Shown here: positions 56,730 through 64,000 of the stretch, one piece after another | How the letters are laid out: every line of letters starts with the position of its first letter | Position numbering within the stretch: position 1 is the first letter of the stretch | Source: Entophlyctis helioformis | Taxonomy: Eukaryota; Chytridiomycota; Chytridiomycetes; Chytridiales; Chytriomycetaceae | Direction of reading: 5' to 3' | Length of the DNA stretch: 64,000 bases | NCBI GenBank assembly: GCA_025526915.1 | Contig: JAHLKH010000006.1 | Coordinates: 124,001-188,000, forward strand | Program-made: the position numbers and the translations under genes | Notes under the pieces: model-generated | The model's database searches: none | What the model was told of the DNA's origin: nothing | What the model saw: the letters and a program-made list of their open reading frames with translations, nothing else

Positions 56730-58270
56730 TCATGGACTGTATCTGAAGGCGTGCTGCCCGAAATTGACGCTCAGTGTGCACCGAGATGCGGATGAGAGGG
56801 TCGGGTACAGGCAGCCGGGTGCCAGACATGCAACGCGGCACCCCGCCCGCTGCCCGTCAAAGGTCCAGTACACGGTCCCGCTCTCGCGATCGTACCCGCA
56901 TCCAATGACGGTGCCGGCCGTCCACATGCCACCGACCGGCCCCGCACCGACCGCATCGCCATTGCAGAGAATCGACCGCGCGCTCGACAGCGCGGCTGAT
57001 GCGGCAAGCGTGCCTGGTGCGTGGAACCCCGAAAACGGATGGCACGCCAGGCCGATGGCGAGACCGGCATCCACGAGCCGGTCTGCCGGCAGGGCCAGCA
57101 ACAGCACCTCGTAGTACGGTGTCTGCGGCGTCAGGTGGTGGGACGACTGCACCGTCCGCACGCCTTCCGTGTGCGTGTAGTGCACCATGTTCCCGTGCAC
57201 GCGCGGGATCGTGGCCGTGTATGTCAGCGCCGTTGACTTTAACCGCACGGCCTGCATCGTGTGGTCAGTGGGTGATGTGGCTGTTGTGCTGGTGGTCGTG
57301 GTCGTGGCGGGCGGTGGCAGTCGACAGCGGTTCGTCAGATGCGGGAGTGTGTGCACCGGGTAGCGGAACGGACGGCGGCCATGCCCCGACATGTTGATTG
57401 TGTAGCCAGGTGCATGGCCGTTTTTGACCATGATCTGTGGGTACCATTCATGGCACCTGTAGTCGAGCGTCACGGGAACTATTTGCGGCGTCGGTGTCGG
57501 TGTCGGCGTCAGTGTCGGTATGGACCATGCCAACTCGCTTGCTTGCGCCGTGGCGTGGGCGGTGGAGCGGCGTGTCCAAACACGAGCAGGTGCGTCGCAG
57601 ACCCACTCGCCGTTGAGCGTAAAGAACACGGTGTTGGACGCGCGGGCATAGCCGCATCCGATCGTGTCGCCTGGTCCGTAAGGAACTGTGACCGTATCCG
57701 GCTCATCGACCGTCGCCTCGATGCTGTGGAAATACGAGGCAATCACTCCGTCGCTGCCAGCATCCATCCATCCAGCCAGCCAGCCACGTCAGCACCACCT
57801 CAAACAGCAGCGAGTCAAGTCACCGGTGCACGTATGGTTGAGCAGGCATACCTGCCGTATGTGGTTGTGGCCAGACCTGTCCATCCGGCTTCAAAATCCC
57901 GCCGGTTGATCAGGCCGATCTCTACTGCTGGATGGCCAGCACCAGCACCAGCATCGGTGCCAGTGCCGGACTCCAGCGTCACCTCAAAGTACACGGCAGC
58001 CTCGACCCCCGTGCCCGCCACCCGCTCCAGCGCTACCGCCGCCAGCATATTCAGTGGCAGTCGGCCCATCCGTGACAACCGGTCCAGCCCAGGCGTATGG
58101 CGGTACCATCCAGCCTCGACCCACGGCTGCCACGCCATCGCATGCACGTCAAGCATGAGCAGCCGGCGTAGTCTGCGGCTGGCCCGTGCGAGCCGAGCGA
58201 AGGCCGCCGGCGTCTGGTCGAGGAACGTTGATATGTGGATCAGCAGCTCGGACGGGAGCTCCGTAAGCAT
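56730..58270 (-). CDS. F-box protein with two SPRY domains (paralogue)
   Basis: Exons 58270-57852 and 57753-56730, 480 residues from MLTELPSELLIHISTFLDQT. The F-box is LPSELLIHISTFL then LARASRRLRRLLML. SPRY 1: AVYFEVTLESGTGTDAG, VEIGLINRRDFE, GDTIGCGYARASNTVFFTLN, GEWVCDAP. A TP(T)P repeat and a Thr/Thr-rich loop separate it from SPRY 2: TPYYEVLLLALPAD, LAIGLACHPFSGFH, GTVIGCGYDRESGTVYWTFD, LSVNFGQHAFRYSP. Shared order and motifs with 46393-48195 show an old duplication, after which this copy lost the Gln-rich part and gained one intron. Same inferred SCF adaptor role. Confidence 0.82.
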
Positions 58271-58494
58271 GTTGTGCGTTGTGTGGACAACTGCACATGA
58301 ACGTGAAACCTGGTGTTTCGGATCTCGTGAACGTGCGTGTCGGTGGGTGAAGGTATCTGGGGAACGCGAGACGCGATGTTGGTGATGGAGACACGCGTCC
58401 GAACATCCACGGCACGATTCCTGGCCCACTGTGTCTGTGCAGCAGGAAGCGGGCTTGCCCAAAAGCTTCACAACAGCAGCCAAAGGATACCAAC

Positions 58495-59643
58495 ATGGTC
58501 CACGGAGTCCTCGAAGTCACTGGTAGGTGGCTGGCGACCGCTGTGGAGTGGTCCAGTAGCGCTGACACTGACTGGCGAACGATTGCGACGGTCGTGCTGT
58601 GCGATCGATCAGCGTATGCCGGCCGCAACCTCAAGGCAAGAGCCGTCGCTTGCTTTGTTTGTTCCCACGCGGCCACCGTACTGACATGCACAGTGTTCTG
58701 CTTTGACTGGCTGTTGCTGCTGCTGGTGCTGCTACTTGTGTGGATCGGTTGCTGCTGGCTGGACCCTGCCGCCCATGCCATGACACTCACAGAAAACCAA
58801 GCTGCTCGGCAAGGTCAACCCCTATGTTGTCGTGCGTCTCGACCAGACGAGACAGCGCACACGGGTGAGCAGGCTGCCCATTCCGTCGTGTTGTCCGCGT
58901 TCCGGCATGTCACATGCCGTCTGTCCACATCCACGGCTGACCACACAATCACCGTCGCCGATGCTGGCAACAACAACCAGGCGATGAGCCAGACAAACGA
59001 CCCGTGCTGGCAAGAGCGCTTCACGTTCCAGGTCATCGACAACCAGAACACGCTCTTCATCGACCTCTACGACGACGTCACGGGCGCCGACTCCCACATC
59101 GGCATCGCCACCATCGATCTCAAGACCACGTTCCAGGCCGGCATGTTTGACGCCTGGGTCCCGGTCGTGCGTCCCACGTCGGGCGAGCCGTGCGGCGAGC
59201 TGCGCGTCGTGATGCAGTTCCGTGCCACCACCGGCCTCGGCGCCAATGTCCAGGGCATCCCGTCAGGCTCGGTCGTGATCATCCAGCAGCACCAGCCCGC
59301 GCCGATGCCCGCGCCCGCGCCGGTGCAGATGCAGATGCCTGTCATGCAGCAACACTATGCGCCGCAGCCCGTCCAGCAGCCGGCCGTGTACGGATACGCT
59401 GCCCAGCAGCCTGTGCCGCAGCCGGCGTACGGGTACGCGACCGGCGCACCGGCGCAGCCCATGTACGTGCCGCAGCAGCAGCACCAGACGCCGTATGCTG
59501 CCCAGCAGCCAGCGTACGCGCCTGTGCAGTACGGCGCGCCGCAGCCGATGTATGCGCAGCCTGGACAGCAGCCGCAGTATCCCGGCCAGCAGGGCCAGTA
59601 CATGCAGCAGCAGCCGCAGTATGCACCGCAGCGACCGTACTGA
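58495..59643 (+). CDS. C2-domain protein with Pro/Gln/Tyr-rich tail
   Basis: Four exons, 58495-58522, a 23-nt microexon 58613-58635, 58793-58864 and 58981-59643, give 261 residues. Joined, the N-terminus is a full C2 domain: MVHGVLEVTAYAGRNLK, KTKLLGKVNPYVVVRLDQ, TNDPCWQERFTFQV, TLFIDLYDDVTGADSHIGIA, ELRVVMQFRATT. The Ca2+-binding Asp positions are only partly kept (ND, DD). Residues 140-261 are low-complexity with PAP, QQP and YGYA/YAPVQYG repeats. Single N-terminal C2 plus a proline-rich tail is the layout of cytokinesis proteins Inn1/Fic1, a possible but unproven role. The intron after the microexon starts GCAAGA (GC-AG). A poly(A) signal follows the stop by 50 bp. Confidence 0.75.
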   Translation: MVHGVLEVTGRWLATAVEWSSSADTDWRTIATVVLCDRSAYAGRNLKARAVACFVCSHAATVLTCTVFCFDWLLLLLVLLLVWIGCCWLDPAAHAMTLTENQAARQGQPLCCRASRPDETAHTGEQAAHSVVLSAFRHVTCRLSTSTADHTITVADAGNNNQAMSQTNDPCWQERFTFQVIDNQNTLFIDLYDDVTGADSHIGIATIDLKTTFQAGMFDAWVPVVRPTSGEPCGELRVVMQFRATTGLGANVQGIPSGSVVIIQQHQPAPMPAPAPVQMQMPVMQQHYAPQPVQQPAVYGYAAQQPVPQPAYGYATGAPAQPMYVPQQQHQTPYAAQQPAYAPVQYGAPQPMYAQPGQQPQYPGQQGQYMQQQPQYAPQRPY

Positions 59644-59693
59644 TCTGGCGTGCCTGTGTTGGATGTGCTTGAGTTGGATGTGTCGGATGGTGC

Positions 59694-59699
59694 AATAAA
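59694..59699 (+). promoter_or_regulatory. poly(A) signal AATAAA
   Basis: Fifty bp after the C2 gene's stop, 101 bp before the next gene's ATG. Confidence 0.75.
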
Positions 59700-59800
59700 C
59701 AGTCGGTGCACAACACGCTTTGCTTGCCATCTGCACTCTGCACTTTGCCAGCAGCACACACAACCGCCACCACAACCACCACAGCCAACACCATCGCACC

Positions 59801-60980
59801 ATGTCGCTTGCCAAGGCCGTCGGCTTCGAAGCGCAGCCGCTGCCCGTGTCGTGGACGCAGCGCGACCTGCTCCTGTACGCCCACACCATCGGCGCTCAGC
59901 CGGCCGAGCTCAACCTCACGTACGAGCTTGACCCCAAGTGGTCGCCGTTCCCGACATACCCGCTCGTGCTGAGCCTCAAGGGCGACTCGCACACCGTCAC
60001 CGACTTTGCCAAGATGCTCGACCACGGCGGCCGTGTGCCGCTGCCCGAGTTTGACCGGCGCCGTGTGGTGCACGGTGAGCTTGCTTGCTTGCCTGCTGCC
60101 TGCCACAGCCTGCCTGCCTGCCTGCCCGCCGTGCTGACCTGACCTTGAACGCTCCGCAACCTCGCACGTGACTCGCATCTGCCTTCCGACATCCGCCAGC
60201 CGAGCAGTCGATCGAGGTCCTGCGTCCCATCCCGGCCTCGTCGGGCACCGGCTGGCACATCACCAAGCGAGTCAACGGCATCAAGGACACGGGCAAGGGC
60301 ATCATCATGGAGCAGGAGCACACGCTCGTCTGCCCGGCCGGCGTTCCCCACGTGCGCATGTTCGCCACGTCCATGTTCCTCGGCGCGACGTTTGAAAAGG
60401 GCTTTTCCAAGTTCCTCGTGGCGAAGCCTGTCGGCGGCAACCCGCCCCAGCGCAACCCGGACTATATCCACACGGACGTTGTCGGTGCCAACCACGCGGC
60501 ATTGTACCGTCTGAACGGCGACTACAACCCGCTGCACATTGTGAGATTGTCTGCCCGATTGGTCTTGCTGTCTGCCCGCTTGACTCTTGCAGTGTGAAGT
60601 GACTGCCTGCTGACACACTGCGATCTTGTGCGATCTCTGCGATCTCTGCGTGCTCCTGTGCGTGGCTGGGACAGGACCCCAAACTCGGCAAGTCGATGGG
60701 ATTCGGCGGCATCATCCTGCACGGTCTGTGCTCGTATGGATACGCCGCGCACGCCATTGTCGCCGGCTTCGCGGGCTCGGACCCGTCGCGCTTCGTGTCC
60801 ATGTCCGCGCGCTTCGCGTCGCCCGTCATCCCCGGCCAGACGCTCGAGACGCTCGCGTGGAAAGAGGACAAGGGCGACACGGTCGTCGTGACGTTTGTGC
60901 AGCGCATCAAGGAGACGGGCAAGGTCAACCTGGCCAACGGTGTTGTTGTGCTCAAGAAGGCTGCTGCATCCAAGCTTTGA
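59801..60980 (+). CDS. peroxisomal 2-enoyl-CoA hydratase 2 (MaoC-like)
   Basis: Exons 59801-60074, 60200-60540 and 60675-60980; 306 residues. The N-terminal hot-dog half starts MSLAKAVGFEAQPLPVSWTQ with RDLLLYAHTIGAQ. Then HAEQSIEVLRPIPASSGTGW and, across intron 2, the hydratase-2 motif YRLNGDYNPLHIDP with GFGGIILHGLCSYG; Asp and His in it are the catalytic pair. The last three residues are SKL, a peroxisomal targeting signal (PTS1). It hydrates trans-2-enoyl-CoA to (3R)-hydroxyacyl-CoA in beta-oxidation. In ascomycetes this domain is usually the end of the multifunctional enzyme FOX2; here it is free-standing. Confidence 0.92.
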
Positions 60981-61239
60981 TGTCCGGTGGCCAATCGCTG
61001 TGCTGTGCAATGAAGCCGCGCATGCCTCTGTTGGAATCCGTGGCGTGGTTTCTGCTGTTTGGCGTGGTCTGCAGTCCACGTGCTGACTATGCAATGAAGC
61101 CTTGCAGTGTCTATGCATAACACGAGTGGCAGCCACACCTCAACAGTCACGTTCATTCTGGTTTAGGCGTATGGCCAACAACGGATCGCTGGGTGAATCG
61201 CCACCGATTGCCGGTGTTACCATTGCCAGCACGAGCATG

Positions 61240-61330
61240 AGCACGAGATGGAGAAGCTGTGGCATCTTTCTCATCACTGGCATCTCCTCCAACCTTGCAC
61301 GCGTCTCGCTCATTGAGGCGAACGAGTATC
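61240..61330 (+). pseudogene. 7TM remnant, TM7 only
   Basis: GISSNLARVSLIEANEYP on the plus strand is a worn copy of TDIFSNLMRDSLIEA and matches the remnant near 36.7 kb (SSNLARVSLID). It precedes the A-type gene as in the other cluster, so this B-type leftover was copied with it. Confidence 0.6.
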
Positions 61331-61395
61331 CCACAACGAGCACGGAAGCAATGCCTTCGAGCTCCACCATCAACTTGGTAGTCTTTTTTCATAAG

Positions 61396-61538
61396 GGCAG
61401 GCGAATGTGTGTTGTCATATGCCAAGATTCGGAATGCCATTCCCGAGAGCTTGTGAAACGCGATGCTTTATGCAAAGGCGTCGGAGGATACGCGGCCGAG
61501 ACGCCAACCTTTCCCCGGCATTCAATTCTCCCTCCGCC
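61396..61538. repeat. conserved A-type 5' flank, inverse of 36478-36625
   Basis: Differs from the other copy by scattered substitutions and a diverged last 35 bp before the ATG. Confidence 0.85.
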
Positions 61539-62474
61539 ATGTCAGCCTCCAACAACACCGTGGCCGATGTCCCAACGACCGACACCGGTGCGGGCGGACA
61601 GCTCTTCACAACAACAGACGTCGCCGTCCAGGTGTCCATCAACGCGGCCCTCACAAGCGGCATGTGTACTATCTGTATCCTCCTCTCGTCTCGCCACCTG
61701 TATGCCAAAGTAGCCGTCTCCAAACTCCCGCTCTTGGCATCCATCGTGTGGTTCTTTTCGTCGCTCTTTGTCACGCTTGCGACTGCCAAGTACGGCTCCA
61801 CTCTCGGCTTTACAGAGTACGCCTTGCTCGTATTCTTCTTCGACCTCGGCGCACGCTCTCTGCTCCTCTGGTTCACGTACCTTCGCACGATGGCCGTTTG
61901 GCGCGAGGCTCGATGGCTCAAGATCCTTCCAATTGTTATCCAAGCTTCACTGATCAGTGGCACAGTCTTCATGCTGTGGGAGCAGCGTCCGTCGTCAACA
62001 CTGTTTACCACGGGCGATGTCACCATGCTCAACGCAGCGGTCGCCTACTACTCTGCGACGGACCTGCTTATCTCGGTTATCGATGTATTGCTCATCGGTC
62101 GTCTGTGGACCCTCAACAAGCAAATGACGTCGGGTCTCGGTCGCAAATCCGAGCTCGTCAAGCCGCTCTTCTTCTACTTCTCGATCGTGTGTATGATGAT
62201 TGTCGTGATCCTCTCCATCATCATGGCCATCCTCGTCGCTACGGACAACGACCCCTTCTTTGGATACATTTCGCTTCTGTTCGCCTTCCGCATCCTCTTG
62301 ACGGACATCTTCTCAAATCTGATGCGAGACTCGCTTATCGAGGCCAGAATGAGCAGCACGGGCAAGTCTGGAAAAGCCCCAGGACAGACTTCAGAAAAGA
62401 GCAGCGTCACCGAACCCCCCAAGATGCCTCTGAAAACGTCTGTTCGCCAGTCCCAGTCCGTTGATTCAACCTGA
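61539..62474 (+). CDS. seven-transmembrane protein, A-type copy
   Basis: Intact, intronless, 311 residues from MSASNNTVADVPTTDTGAG. Seven helices as in the minus-strand array: QVSINAALTSGMCTICILLS, LLASIVWFFSSLFVTLATA, LVFFFDLGARSLLLWFTYL, ILPIVIQASLISGTVFMLW, SATDLLISVIDVLLIGRLW, FFYFSIVCMMIVVILSIIMA, LLFAFRILLTDIFSNLM. Loop 3 LNKQMTSGLGRKSELVKPLF is identical to that of 35525-36478. The tail after DSLIEARMSS is Lys/Ser/Pro-rich (KAPGQTSEKSS; RQSQSVDST) and unlike the siblings' KASH(T/A)ES ending. AATAAA lies 104 bp after the stop. Confidence 0.83.
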   Translation: MSASNNTVADVPTTDTGAGGQLFTTTDVAVQVSINAALTSGMCTICILLSSRHLYAKVAVSKLPLLASIVWFFSSLFVTLATAKYGSTLGFTEYALLVFFFDLGARSLLLWFTYLRTMAVWREARWLKILPIVIQASLISGTVFMLWEQRPSSTLFTTGDVTMLNAAVAYYSATDLLISVIDVLLIGRLWTLNKQMTSGLGRKSELVKPLFFYFSIVCMMIVVILSIIMAILVATDNDPFFGYISLLFAFRILLTDIFSNLMRDSLIEARMSSTGKSGKAPGQTSEKSSVTEPPKMPLKTSVRQSQSVDST

Positions 62475-62577
62475 AGAGGAGACTGCATGTTTGTGTCTGT
62501 GCCTGCGTCTCTGCGCGTCTGTGTCTCTGTGTCTCCGCCACTGTCTCTCTGGATATCTGTCTTTGTCTGTATCAAGG

Positions 62578-62583
62578 AATAAA
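62578..62583 (+). promoter_or_regulatory. poly(A) signal AATAAA
   Basis: Follows the A-type 7TM gene by 104 bp and precedes a CGCTTGTGCAATG-like short repeat (62587-62628). Confidence 0.7.
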
Positions 62584-62791
62584 GCACGCTTGTGCAATGC
62601 GCCTGTACAATGCGCTTGTGCAATGCGTCACTATCGACCACCTGGCTGAGCAATGATGGGGACGTCCATTGTCTCTCTGGATTCACGAACGCAATGACGC
62701 CAGAAGGGAGTTCGCGTCACGGTAATCACATTGTCAAGACACGCGCGTCGAGAACCGGGCCAAAAGCTTTCCTGCAAAACCACGCTCTGAA

Positions 62792-63748
62792 ATGTCTTCA
62801 AATGGCACCACTGACCCTGCCACCGATGCCGGTGCCAGCGATGGCGGCATGCCCGGATTCACCTATCTGGACATCTTCATCCAGGTCTGCGTCTTTGCGA
62901 CGCTGACCACCGGCATGTCTGCGTTGTGTATCGCTCTATCGTCGCGCCATCTCTATGCCAAAGCCAGGATCAGCAAGCTTCCGCTCATCGCCTCCATCGT
63001 CTGGTTTCTGTCGGCATTCTTTCTGACGCTGTCGATTATATACTCGGGCACGTTTGCCGGCACGTTTGTGTATGGCTGGCTGTCGATGGTCTGCGACATC
63101 ATCGCCCGCAGCGTCCTGCTCTGGTTCACGTACTATCGTACCTGCTCGGTCTGGGCCAACGTTCAGTTCCTCAAGTACCTGACCGGGTTTGTCCAGGCGG
63201 TGCAGCTCGGTGGATGGGCCTTTATGTTCCGCGAGCAGCTGCCAGACTCGATGTACATGACGCAGGGCGACTTGACGCGCTTCAATTATGCCGTTGGCAC
63301 GTATGCATCGACGGACCTGCTTGCCGCCGTCATCGATCTCATTCTCGTGGGGCGTCTGTGGGTCCTCAACAAGCAAATGGTAAAGTCGGGTCTCGGCCGC
63401 CAATCCGAGCTCGTCAAGCCACTCTTCTTCTATTTCTCGATCGCCTGCATGCTGATTGTCGTGATCCTCTCGATCATCATGGCCATCCTCTTCGCCACCG
63501 GCAACGACCCCTTCTTCGGATACAACACGATCCTGTTCGCATTCCGCATTCTCTTGACGGACATCTTCTCGAACCTGATGCGAGACTCGCTCATCGAGGC
63601 TCGTGCAGACAGTGCTGGTCGTCGCGCGTCGCTTGCATCTGGGTCGGAGAGCCGCCCAATGAACGATGCTGCGTCCGGATCCAAGTCGATGAGTGCCGCT
63701 CCCGCCAAGCGCCAGGTGATCAAGGCTTCGCACGCTGAAAGCAGCTGA
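62792..63748 (+). CDS. seven-transmembrane protein, B-like intact copy
   Basis: Intact, intronless, 318 residues from MSSNGTTDPATDAGASDGG. Helices include YLDIFIQVCVFATLTTGMSA, LIASIVWFLSAFFLTLSII, VCDIIARSVLLWFTYYRT and ILFAFRILLTDIFSNLMRD. EQLPDSMYMTQGDLTRFNYA and DPFFGYNT recall the B-type copy (EQLPESLLMATG; FGFNT), while the tail (ADSAGRRASLASGSES to KRQVIKASHAESS) matches A-type 35525. It therefore looks like a hybrid or an ancestral type and may be the only complete B-like gene in the window. Confidence 0.82.
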   Translation: MSSNGTTDPATDAGASDGGMPGFTYLDIFIQVCVFATLTTGMSALCIALSSRHLYAKARISKLPLIASIVWFLSAFFLTLSIIYSGTFAGTFVYGWLSMVCDIIARSVLLWFTYYRTCSVWANVQFLKYLTGFVQAVQLGGWAFMFREQLPDSMYMTQGDLTRFNYAVGTYASTDLLAAVIDLILVGRLWVLNKQMVKSGLGRQSELVKPLFFYFSIACMLIVVILSIIMAILFATGNDPFFGYNTILFAFRILLTDIFSNLMRDSLIEARADSAGRRASLASGSESRPMNDAASGSKSMSAAPAKRQVIKASHAESS

Positions 63749-64000
63749 GCATCCGCTTTGGTTACCAGTCTCCTTGATCGTTCTCTTGTATGGTGTCGTT
63801 CGGCCAAGTGCGGCGTGTTGTTCTCCTGCGTACTCGGCCAAGTATATCGTTCTCCTGTGGCATATCTGCCCCAATGAAGCTGTTTCCTTCACTGATCTGG
63901 CTTGGAGTGGTCATGACGCCGCTTCTTCAAGCATCGTTGCTGAGGGTCAGAGGACCACTGGCAGTCGCACACGCATCCAGGACTGTGGCATCCAGGACTG
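63749..64000. repeat. inverse copy of the array segment
   Basis: From the 7TM stop to the window end this is the reverse complement of about 33364-33640 (and 35265-35520). The repeat continues past the window edge. Confidence 0.9.

Overview
The window looks like nuclear DNA from a flagellated (zoosporic) fungus, most likely a chytrid-type lineage. Fungal signs are a Zn2Cys6/fungal-specific transcription factor, a DPP5-type secreted peptidase, short GT-AG introns (mostly 70-200 nt) and compact gene spacing. A clear outer dynein arm docking protein (ODAD1/DC2-like, 43.1-46.3 kb) indicates motile cilia, which points to zoospores and away from Dikarya. The DNA is GC-rich with many tetranucleotide and minisatellite tracts, and CATAAAAG/TATAAAAG boxes sit shortly before several starts. 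No species call is made.

Layout. 0-1 kb: 3' end of a Fanzor (eukaryotic TnpB-like) nuclease gene, truncated by the window edge. 1-4.6 kb: a divergent pair, a KH-like Asn/Gly-rich protein (-) and a single-pass membrane protein (+). 4.6-6.6 kb: an SBP2-like L7Ae protein with C-terminal ankyrin-like repeats. 8-9.5 kb: MAF1. 10.2-10.7 kb: a small secreted protein made of 29-residue repeats. 11.4-15.4 kb: poorly resolved small genes, low-complexity DNA and an elongator tRNA-Met. 15.7-21.6 kb: PRP43 helicase and a DPP5-like peptidase, divergent. 21.9-25.9 kb: Zn2Cys6 regulator. 27.4-29.3 kb: a broken TM-SH3 gene.

29.6-37.1 kb holds a tandem array of seven-transmembrane (7TM) genes, all on the minus strand, partly decayed. 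61.2-64 kb holds the same family in the opposite orientation, with shared flanking DNA. Between them lies housekeeping sequence: MIC12-like, COG8, SCOC-like, MPDU1, ODAD1, two F-box/double-SPRY paralogues, ATP-citrate lyase, cyclin Q, a TMEM135-family protein, a C2 protein and a peroxisomal hydratase-2 ending in SKL.

Several genes work in shared compartments. COG8, SCOC-like and MPDU1 act at the Golgi/ER. ATP-citrate lyase, the hydratase and possibly TMEM135 concern acetyl-CoA/lipid metabolism and peroxisomes. MAF1 and the tRNA concern Pol III. The points most worth follow-up are the Fanzor fragment, the SBP2-like protein (possible selenocysteine machinery in a fungus), the lineage-specific 7TM array with its birth-and-death pattern, and a recurrent pattern of single-base frame breaks and GC-AG introns. 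Exon boundaries were derived by hand from splice motifs and reading-frame continuity; protein identities are from recognised motifs, not searches.
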